Under the pieces are notes generated by a model. It was given only the letters and a program-made list of their open reading frames with translations. It searched no databases and was not told the DNA's origin. A DNA stretch of 11,468 bases from Bog-756 sp050011635 (GTDB lineage Bacteria > Actinomycetota > Acidimicrobiia > Acidimicrobiales > RAAP-2). Shown one piece after another: positions 6,571 to 11,468 of the stretch (position 1 is the first letter of the stretch; every line of letters starts with the position of its first letter). The stretch covers positions 1 to 11,468 of the forward strand of contig JBEKIU010000142.1 in the NCBI GenBank assembly GCA_050011635.1, written 5' to 3'. The position numbers and the translations under genes were made by a program.

Positions 6571-7111
6571 GAGTTGCCAATCGGCCGTTGAGACTTGGGG
6601 AACATTCCCACAGGAGCGAACCGCGGTGTTTCCTTGCGATGGCCTCATCGAACGGCCGGGTGGAGCCCTCTACAGGGGCGTGGACGTGGCTGCTTCGCCC
6701 GAAATGGTGTTCCGTTGGCTCTGTCAGCTACGCGTCGCCCCGTACAGCTACGACTGGGTCGACAACCTCGGAATGCGAAGTCCGCGGCAGCTGGTGCCGG
6801 GCCTTGACGAGCTGGAAGTGGGGCAGCGATTTATGACGGTCTTCCACTTGGCCTCGTTTGAGAATGGTCGTTCGATCACCGTCGTTTCAACCACGGCCGC
6901 GTTTGGTCGGGTAGCAACTAGCTACAGGGTGATACCCACCGGCAGAGAGCGATGCCGCCTGGTAGTGAAGATCGTCTTTCAGACTCGTCGTGGTCTCATC
7001 GGCCATGCTCTCCAGGCATTTCTGCCGGCAGGCGACTTGATCATGATGCGTAAGCAACTCCTCACGTTGAAGGCGCTGTCCGAACGGGACACTGACCAGC
7101 TTGCGTCATAG
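6569..7111 (+). CDS. SRPBCC (polyketide cyclase/START-like) family protein
   Basis: A 180-residue soluble protein of the SRPBCC helix-grip fold, which encloses hydrophobic ligands in a cavity. Family marks are WGT-x-PQER near residue 10, FPCD (21-24), ALYRGVDVAASPEMVFRWLC as the first strand-helix pair, and the strongly conserved-looking APYSYDWVDNLGMRSP loop. The C-terminus ends in the usual long helix (about 150-170). The ligand is unknown, and members of this group often sit alone as hypothetical proteins. Two starts are possible: ATG 6569 keeps the WGT...PCD lead-in seen in relatives but has only GAAG upstream, while GTG 6626 has a good AGGAG nine bases upstream. I prefer 6569 on family grounds. 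It faces the dihydrofolate-reductase-like gene across an inverted-repeat region. Confidence 0.85.
   Translation: MSCQSAVETWGTFPQERTAVFPCDGLIERPGGALYRGVDVAASPEMVFRWLCQLRVAPYSYDWVDNLGMRSPRQLVPGLDELEVGQRFMTVFHLASFENGRSITVVSTTAAFGRVATSYRVIPTGRERCRLVVKIVFQTRRGLIGHALQAFLPAGDLIMMRKQLLTLKALSERDTDQLAS
6612..6616 (+). promoter_or_regulatory. AGGAG motif that could serve an internal GTG start at 6626
   Basis: AGGAG lies nine bases before an in-frame GTG (6626-6628) inside the SRPBCC gene. If used, the protein would begin at FPCDGLIERP, 19 residues shorter. This would remove the overlap with the divergent gene. Confidence 0.4.
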
Positions 7112-7124
7112 ACCTGAATCTGTG

Positions 7125-7214
7125 GTGAGTGACTCCTCGCTGATCCTGTTGAGGCCACGTCAGGATCAGCCCCACCGCACTGCAGATGGTCCAAGACGGA
7201 AGGTCATCACTCAC
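7125..7214. repeat. Nested inverted repeats between convergent genes (bidirectional terminator candidate)
   Basis: The inner repeat is a perfect 10-bp stem, GCTGATCCTG (7139-7148) with CAGGATCAGC (7161-7170), and a 12-base loop. The outer repeat is GTGAGTGA (7125-7132) with TCACTCAC (7207-7214), 8 of 8 matched. Lying between two gene ends that point at each other, it probably terminates both transcripts, although neither strand has a T-run. The outer right arm overlaps the stop codon of the dihydrofolate-reductase-like gene. Confidence 0.6.
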
Positions 7215-7765
7215 TGGATGATCTGATAGTGAAGATGGACGAGTCCGCTGCGGAAGCGCCGCTCATTGAGTAGTCGAAGGTCGAGCCGCTCGCTGGGGAG
7301 GGCGCGCTTGCCGCCTCCCAGCACGACCGGCCAGAAGATCAAGTGGCACTCGTCCACCAGGCCGGCCCCGATCGCCTGGGCAGCGAGATCGGCTCCGCCC
7401 ACCGTGAGATCGTGGGTGTTGCCAGTCTTCATCCGCCCAATCGCCTCAACGTCGAACTCCCGTTCAAGCGTGGTCCTAGCGCTTGACACCGATGCCAGGG
7501 TCTTCGAGAACACGACCTTGTCGGCCGCTCTCCAGATGTTGGTGAATTCCACGACCCATGGCGGCTGGTCAGCGACGGGTGCGGTCTCCCAGAAGATCAT
7601 CGCCTCATACATGCGGCGACCGTAGAGATTGGTGCCGAACGAGCGCTCAAGGTCGTTGATGAAACTGAAATACTCTTCATCAGGGGTACCCCAGTCGATA
7701 CCGCCGTCCCGGTCTTCGGTGTAACCGTCGAGTGACACGTTCGCCACGTAGATGAGCTTGGCCAT
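7211..7765 (-). CDS. Dihydrofolate reductase family protein (RibD C-terminal-like)
   Basis: A 184-residue cytosolic protein of the RibD C-terminal/dihydrofolate-reductase fold. The opening AKLIYVANVSLDGYTEDRDG is the family's first strand and loop. LYGRRMYEAM is the helix after strand 2, VVFSKTL the central strand, and LTVGGADLAAQAIGAGLVDE the glycine-rich NADPH-binding segment, followed by FWPVVLGGGKRAL. Length is normal and there is no deaminase domain. These stand-alone members are probable NAD(P)H-dependent reductases with unknown substrates; they are not the main housekeeping DHFR and not proven riboflavin enzymes. The ATG at 7765 has AAGGA seven bases upstream. It is downstream of the secreted repeat-protein gene on the same strand, 57 bp away with a hairpin between, so it may be a separate unit. 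Confidence 0.93.
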   Translation of the reverse strand: MAKLIYVANVSLDGYTEDRDGGIDWGTPDEEYFSFINDLERSFGTNLYGRRMYEAMIFWETAPVADQPPWVVEFTNIWRAADKVVFSKTLASVSSARTTLEREFDVEAIGRMKTGNTHDLTVGGADLAAQAIGAGLVDECHLIFWPVVLGGGKRALPSERLDLRLLNERRFRSGLVHLHYQIIQ

Positions 7766-7786
7766 TGGTGATTCCTTCCGACAGGG

Positions 7787-7823
7787 ACCTCCCCCGAACC
7801 TTGGCTCGGGATCTGGGGGTGGT
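7787..7823 (-). terminator. GC-rich hairpin between the repeat-protein gene and the reductase gene
   Basis: ACCTCCCCC (7787-7795) faces GGGGGTGGT (7815-7823) with one mismatch, and inside it CCCGA (7793-7797) can alternatively pair with TCGGG (7806-7810). It begins at the last base of the repeat-protein stop codon on the minus strand. No T-run follows, so it may be a terminator or a leader structure for the reductase gene. Confidence 0.4.
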
Positions 7824-8800
7824 TAGGACGTTGCGCCGATCTGCCACCAACCGTCAAACGCATCGGCTTCGCTGAATCGCGTTGCCACGTCGATTCCAGA
7901 CTTGTAGTCGGAGGCCGCCGTGGCTGAGTGGACTTCCACGTCATGTGAGCCGCTTCCGATGGTCTTGATCATGTACAGGTTTGGACCCGACATGACCCAC
8001 CAGTCTCTAGGTTCAGTCGGATGGGCGAATCGGCTCAACTCGTTGGTCCCAGACTTGAATCCTGAACTAGCGGTAGCCGAATGGACCTGGACATAGCCCA
8101 CGTCAATCAACTTCAAGAAGTACAGGTTCCCATCAGACATTTGGTAGTTCCCGCTGTAGGCATCGACCTCGCTCAGTCGAGTTGTTTCGTCGGTGCCGGA
8201 CTTGTACCCCGATGCAGCTGTCGCCGAGAAGACATCGACAAAAGCACCGGCGTCCTCGTGATCCGTCCGGATGAAATAGAGATTCGGCCCGTCCATATGC
8301 CAGATCCCTTCACCACTGGCATCGGCTTCTCCGAAGCGTGTCACCACATCAATTCCGCTCTGGTATCCCGACGCTGCCGTCGCCGTATGAATCTCAACAT
8401 AACCCGAGCCAGTGTTTCGGGTCTTAATGAAGTAGAGGGTGGAGCCAACCATCTGCCACCAACCGCCATTGGGGTTCTCGGCATCGGACTCGCTGAAGCG
8501 CGTGGCCACGTCGATTCCAGACCTGTAGTCCGAAGCCGCCGTAGCCGAGTGGACTTCGACATCACCAGAGCCAGTATCTTCCGTCTTGATGAAGTAGAGA
8601 TCCGACGTGCCGGAGCTGCTTCCGGGTACGTGGGAATGACTGATGGAGGAGGAATGGGCTGGGGCATGGGCAGAAGATTGTCCACCAGTTGCACCGGCGA
8701 CCGTCGATTGAGCCGCAACTGGAGCCAGCACGGTCGCTATGCCTGCGAGCATGGCGAACGCGTTGCCGACACGCAAGCTCCGCGTTCGGAAGCCTCTCAT
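7823..8800 (-). CDS. Secreted protein with five tandem ~50-residue repeats
   Basis: A 325-residue exported protein starting MRGFRTRSLRVGNAFAML. This is a basic N-region, a hydrophobic core (AMLAGIATVLAPVAA) and a probable signal-peptidase cut near AQSTVAGA. A Ser/His/Ala-rich linker leads to five repeats (about 67-120, 121-172, 173-224, 225-273, 274-325). Each repeat reads LYFIKT, then SGxVEVHSATAAS, then Y/F-x-SG, then a TRFSEADA-like piece and a W/Y-Q-M ending. The aromatic strand and regular length suggest a beta-propeller or similar repeat fold, related in style to FG-GAP-like repeats; this is inference. It may bind a surface ligand. The frame is open to an ATG at 8863, but the signal peptide favours the ATG at 8800. 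No enzyme motif is visible. It has no membrane anchor or sorting signal, so it is probably released or loosely wall-bound. Confidence 0.85.
   Translation of the reverse strand: MRGFRTRSLRVGNAFAMLAGIATVLAPVAAQSTVAGATGGQSSAHAPAHSSSISHSHVPGSSSGTSDLYFIKTEDTGSGDVEVHSATAASDYRSGIDVATRFSESDAENPNGGWWQMVGSTLYFIKTRNTGSGYVEIHTATAASGYQSGIDVVTRFGEADASGEGIWHMDGPNLYFIRTDHEDAGAFVDVFSATAASGYKSGTDETTRLSEVDAYSGNYQMSDGNLYFLKLIDVGYVQVHSATASSGFKSGTNELSRFAHPTEPRDWWVMSGPNLYMIKTIGSGSHDVEVHSATAASDYKSGIDVATRFSEADAFDGWWQIGATS
7826..8602 (-). repeat. Five tandem ~150-bp coding repeats
   Basis: Repeat boundaries on DNA are approximately 8602-8441, 8440-8285, 8284-8129, 8128-7982 and 7981-7826. The first and last units are the most alike: an 18-base block GCCACGTCGATTCCAGAC (plus-strand reading) is identical at 7884-7901 and 8505-8522, and the flanking bases also match closely. 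Repeat 4 is the shortest and most diverged (LIDVGYVQV, RFAHPTEP). Confidence 0.8.
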
Positions 8801-8873
8801 CCCTCGCCCACCCTCAGAATCGCCCGTACGCCGCTTTTGGAGCCTATGCGTCGGCGCAGGCAACTCGCAACGG

Positions 8874-8895
8874 GGAGGTCGCCTGGGCGACCTCC
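8874..8895 (-). terminator. Perfect 10-bp hairpin after the membrane-protein gene
   Basis: GGAGGTCGCC (8874-8883) and GGCGACCTCC (8886-8895) are perfectly complementary around a 2-base TG gap (a 4-base loop in practice). The hairpin lies 28 bp past the stop of the membrane-protein gene and before the repeat-protein gene, both on the minus strand. There is no T-run, which is common in high-GC actinobacterial terminators. It is the strongest hairpin I see in the window. Confidence 0.7.
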
Positions 8896-8922
8896 GTGTT
8901 CACCCGATCACGCTCATCCCCG

Positions 8923-9525
8923 CTACCGATCCGTATGTTCGGGGCTCAGGCGCTGCCGTATCCCGGTGACCTCCCACGCTCTTCCCAGTGCACTTCCGAA
9001 CAGCCCCACGACGACCAGCACCAACGCTCGCTGCAATGCAGAGCTTTGAGCGTTGGCCAGGAGCAAAATGGCAAGGCCGAGTTGGATCAAATAGCCCCCG
9101 GCCGAAATGACTGCGAAGACGATGTTCAGCCTACGAGTTGGAAAGCCGCGGGAGAAGTTCCCGGCCCGCCCCGCCCGCGGTATCAAGCGGCTGGTGGCCA
9201 GCAAGCCGACCATCGCCATCACGAGGTTGGACGTCCCGAAGACCGCGGCACCTCCGGTCAGCGCGACCATCGAGACGAAGAAGGCGTCGACCAGAGCAAG
9301 GAATGCGCTTCCGGCCAGAACAGTCCGCCTCTCCCGAGTACTTGCGTCCGTATCGTCGGCGTTGACGACCGACACGGCCACGACGAGTAGGCCGAGGATG
9401 GCAGCAGATGCGCCCGCGCTCGCAGTGAAGAACATTTCGTAGTGGCCCGGCAACAGTGCCATCTTACGAGCATCGCCCGGGTGCGGCGGTTGATCCTTGC
9501 CACAGTTTGTGCAATTGCCCGACAT
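8923..9525 (-). CDS. Multi-pass membrane protein with N-terminal CxxC
   Basis: A 200-residue integral membrane protein of unknown function. An N-terminal CTNCGK motif (Cys5, Cys8) looks like half a zinc ribbon. LLPGHYEMFF comes next, the sort of lead-in seen in small actinobacterial membrane proteins that read '...YE-x-FF-x-ASA...GLL-x-VAVSV'. Predicted spans are about 32-54, 69-97, 99-114, 133-157 and 163-182, with a basic loop at 112-132 (RLIPRAGRAGNFSRGF). That gives five spans and a short polar C-terminus. No catalytic motif is visible. The ATG at 9525 includes the CxxC; the ATG at 9462 would omit it, and neither has a clear ribosome binding site. It is 54 bp after the pentapeptide-glycosidase gene, with a structured gap between. 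Confidence 0.7.
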   Translation of the reverse strand: MSGNCTNCGKDQPPHPGDARKMALLPGHYEMFFTASAGASAAILGLLVVAVSVVNADDTDASTRERRTVLAGSAFLALVDAFFVSMVALTGGAAVFGTSNLVMAMVGLLATSRLIPRAGRAGNFSRGFPTRRLNIVFAVISAGGYLIQLGLAILLLANAQSSALQRALVLVVVGLFGSALGRAWEVTGIRQRLSPEHTDR

Positions 9526-9527
9526 AC

Positions 9528-9580
9528 GAGGATGTGCGAAGCGGCCACCTCAAGACGGTGAGGCGAAGTGGCTCATCCTC
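9528..9580 (-). terminator. Nested stem-loop after the pentapeptide-glycosidase gene
   Basis: Outer arms GAGGATG (9528-9534) and CATCCTC (9574-9580) are perfectly complementary. Inside, GCCAC (9544-9548) pairs with GTGGC (9568-9572), and CTCA (9549-9552) pairs with TGAG (9559-9562). The structure starts inside the stop codon of the pentapeptide gene and ends just before the ATG of the membrane-protein gene. It could terminate the first transcript or hide the second start. Confidence 0.5.
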
Positions 9581-11468
9581 ATGCGAAGCACTTGCGGATG
9601 GCGGCTTGGCCCGCCGGTTGCAGCTCTGACACCTGCTGGGGATTGGGCTGCGTGATCAGGTTCCCGAGGTTCAAGGAGAGCTGCTGACCCCAGAAGTACA
9701 TGCCCGGCAGCTTGTGTTGCTTGACGAACTCACAAGCAGCTGTGAACCAGTTGGCCTGGATGGTCTGGTTGAAGGTCGCATTGGGGGGTGGAATGTTCGG
9801 ATCTGCGTAGGCCCCGTCAGCAGCGGCGATTCCCACCTCGTCAAACGTGACACGGCTTGCTGCGGTCGGGAGCGGCAGCACCTTGAGGTAGTCGTTCCAC
9901 CCGGCGAGGAGCTGGGCCACCGTCGCAGTGTAGGGCTGCTGAATCGGTGGATAGGCGTCGAGTGCGACCGCGGTGCCCTGATGGACTTCGCCGGAGTCGA
10001 TGTTCCAGCTCGAGTCGAAGATCAACTGGCCGGTATAGAGACTATGTATGTATGCGATCGTCGGCGTCCACCCCTTTTCCGACGAGAGGCTGGACAGTTC
10101 GGACGAAATGCTGACCATCGCCACCCTGTTCTCCTGAGCCATTTCCAGGTACGGCTTCAGGAAGCTTTCGTAACTCGCGAACCATGCAGTCGGACTGGTC
10201 GGGTCAATGTCACCTCGCCAGTCGCCGAGAATGTACAGATTGCTCTGTTCCATCAAGGGACGGATCATGACCTGCAGCCCAACCGACTGGGCCGCATGCA
10301 CGAGAACGGCCAAACGTGCCGGACTGGGCGACTGGAGTGGGGGAAGGGGGGATTCGGGACCGTCGCACATCTCGGCGCCAAAGAGGCTGTCGCCGGTGGG
10401 ACTCGTGGTGTAGAAGGGGAAGGCGATGGAGACGCTGTTGGCCCCCAGCGATTTGATGCCTCGCATCTCGTTGATTGCATTCTGCCGCCAGGCGCCTGCC
10501 GTCTGGCAGACGTCCGGTGCATAGACGTCTATCCCGTGCTGGGGAGTGATCACGGCCGGGGGTGACGTAGAGGTCCTGGGTGCGGAGGACGTCCGAGGCG
10601 TGTCTGCCGCCGAGGGTGCCGCGGCCGAAGGTGCCGCTGCCGCCGAGGGTGCCGCCGCCGAAGGTGCCGCTGCCGCCGAGGGTGCCGCCGCCGAGCCGGT
10701 CCTGGCGGTACTGCGCCTGACCAGCGGGATCGAGGTTATCTCGAGGACCCCATTCACGAGCTCCCAGCCGGGTGGAAGCGCCTTGGGTGTCCCCTCGATG
10801 CCATAGGAGGTGACGTTGGTGAGGGTGGCATTGGTCAGGTCGGTGCCTTCCAGGTTGGTCAATTTGATGTTCGAACCGGTGAGGTTGCTCCCGTTCATGT
10901 CGGCGTTGGCGAGATTTGTGCCGCGGAGGTTGCTGTTGGCCAGGTCCGATCCGCCGAGGTCGGCGTTGGCCAGGTCGGAGTACGGTCCCACCAGATAGCC
11001 ATCGGCCATCTGCCAGTTGGTCGGGGAGGCCGCGGGCAGCGCACTGGGCGTGCCGGAGATGGCACCCGACGTCACGCCACCCAGACTGGCCCCGGCAAGG
11101 TCGGTGCCGGACAGGTTGCTTCCCCACATCGAGGCGGAGATGGCATCGACGTTGCTGAGATTGGCGTTGGTGAGCGTGGCCAAGGTCAGGATGGCCCCTT
11201 CGAGGTTGGCACCGGCTGCGTCAACTCCGGTCAGGTCCGCCTCCCCGAGGTTGGCGCCGTAGAGGAATGCGTCCGGTCCGACCAGGTACCCGCTCACCAC
11301 CGACCAGTTGGCCGGAAGGGAGTTCGGGGTGCCGATGAGGTCGCCGGAGATGACCCCGGAGAGGATGGCACCGGGGAGGATGGCACCGTCGACGTCGGCG
11401 CCGGTGAGGTTGGCGCCGGTGAGGTTGGCGCCGGTGAGGTTGGCGTCGGCCAGCGCCGCGTCGGTGAG
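9579..11468 (-). CDS. Pentapeptide-repeat protein fused to a GH113-like glycoside hydrolase, 5'-truncated
   Basis: The frame is open to the window edge, giving 629 residues; a GTG at 11300 is internal. Numbering from the window-edge residue (GTG 11300 is residue 57): about 1-240 are pentapeptide repeats of A(D/N)LxG type, broken by GTPxxLP...W...GYLVGP segments. About 258-288 are an Ala/Ser/Pro linker. About 310-629 are a TIM-barrel hydrolase (HGIDVYAPDVC to end). The hydrolase matches GH113-like beta-mannanase features: the GDWRGDIDPTSPTAWFASYE segment, a probable acid/base Glu457 in SISSELSSL, a probable nucleophile Glu544 in FDEVGIAA, and MYFWG on the last strand. It should act outside the cell on a polysaccharide. 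Four cysteines in the catalytic part fit disulfides. The signal peptide would lie upstream, out of view. Substrate and secretion are inferred. Confidence 0.88.
   Translation of the reverse strand, partial: LTDAALADANLTGANLTGANLTGADVDGAILPGAILSGVISGDLIGTPNSLPANWSVVSGYLVGPDAFLYGANLGEADLTGVDAAGANLEGAILTLATLTNANLSNVDAISASMWGSNLSGTDLAGASLGGVTSGAISGTPSALPAASPTNWQMADGYLVGPYSDLANADLGGSDLANSNLRGTNLANADMNGSNLTGSNIKLTNLEGTDLTNATLTNVTSYGIEGTPKALPPGWELVNGVLEITSIPLVRRSTARTGSAAAPSAAAAPSAAAPSAAAAPSAAAPSAADTPRTSSAPRTSTSPPAVITPQHGIDVYAPDVCQTAGAWRQNAINEMRGIKSLGANSVSIAFPFYTTSPTGDSLFGAEMCDGPESPLPPLQSPSPARLAVLVHAAQSVGLQVMIRPLMEQSNLYILGDWRGDIDPTSPTAWFASYESFLKPYLEMAQENRVAMVSISSELSSLSSEKGWTPTIAYIHSLYTGQLIFDSSWNIDSGEVHQGTAVALDAYPPIQQPYTATVAQLLAGWNDYLKVLPLPTAASRVTFDEVGIAAADGAYADPNIPPPNATFNQTIQANWFTAACEFVKQHKLPGMYFWGQQLSLNLGNLITQPNPQQVSELQPAGQAAIRKCFA
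10612..10695 (-). repeat. 33-bp tandem repeat, 2.5 copies, coding the Ala/Ser/Pro linker
   Basis: Plus-strand units of 33 bp run 10612-10644 and 10645-10677, followed by a half unit 10678-10695. Units 1 and 2 differ by a single base (GCG for GCC). They encode repeats of APSAAA-type sequence between the pentapeptide and hydrolase parts. Nearly identical codons point to recent slippage or unequal exchange, so the copy number may vary between strains. Confidence 0.85.
10733..11468 (-). repeat. Pentapeptide repeats arranged in GTPxxLP...GYLVGP blocks
   Basis: Three block borders are visible: GTPNSLPANW then GYLVGPDAFL, GTPSALPAASPTNW then GYLVGPYSDL, and GTPKALPPGW then NGVLEITS, the last leading into the linker. 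Between borders run A(D/N)LxG pentapeptides, which form a right-handed quadrilateral beta-helix in known structures. At the DNA level the right edge shows near-perfect 15-bp repeats of GGTGAGGTTGGCGCC type (about 11403-11445). Confidence 0.85.

Noticed and set aside
8081..9049. Plus-strand ORF of 322 codons opposite the secreted repeat protein
   Set aside because: It mirrors the repeats on the other strand, runs through the hairpin at 8874-8895 and into another gene, and has no domain likeness.
10612..10695. The tandem repeats as a CRISPR array
   Set aside because: Units are directly adjacent with no spacers and encode the linker in frame.
9579..11300. GTG at 11300 as the start of the pentapeptide protein
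   Set aside because: The frame stays open to the window edge and continues with typical pentapeptide repeats, so this codon is internal.

Overview
The window is high-GC bacterial DNA with short intergenic gaps, frequent GTG starts and 4-11 bp gene overlaps. The gene content (YtrA-type GntR regulator, GAF-GAF-PAS adenylate cyclase, WGT...PCD-type SRPBCC protein, secreted repeat proteins, pentapeptide blocks ending in GTPxxLP) suggests an actinobacterium, possibly of the Acidimicrobiia type. This placement is inferred from protein style, not from a marker gene. Both window ends cut through genes.

Left part, plus strand (1-3159): the 3' end of a short-chain dehydrogenase, then a run of four closely spaced genes. 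A strong-looking promoter with an overlapping inverted repeat precedes a GntR/YtrA regulator. The regulator overlaps an ABC ATPase by 4 bp, and the ATPase loses its normal C-terminus after the D-loop. A small P-loop kinase-like protein follows (ATGA overlap), then a nitrilase-superfamily hydrolase. No membrane permease is present, so the usual regulator-ATPase-permease module looks cut and joined to unrelated enzymes.

Middle part (3302-7765): a minus-strand pair encodes a coiled-coil protein and a 767-residue class III adenylate cyclase with two GAF domains, a PAS-like domain and a TPR-like tail. The two genes overlap by 11 bp and probably form one signalling unit. Next come a divergent pair whose start codons share one CATG (an uncharacterised possible winged-helix protein and an SRPBCC protein), an intergenic inverted repeat, and a convergent RibD/dihydrofolate-reductase-like protein.

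Right part, minus strand (7823-11468): three cell-envelope or secreted proteins. They are an exported protein of five ~50-residue repeats, a small multi-pass membrane protein with an N-terminal CxxC, and a large protein joining pentapeptide-repeat blocks through an Ala/Ser/Pro linker to a GH113-like glycoside hydrolase domain. Hairpins separate these genes. The pentapeptide-glycosidase fusion with its DNA-level tandem-repeat linker, and the truncated ABC module, are the most unusual items. I see no CRISPR array, tRNA, rRNA, transposase or phage gene, and no convincing new multi-gene system.
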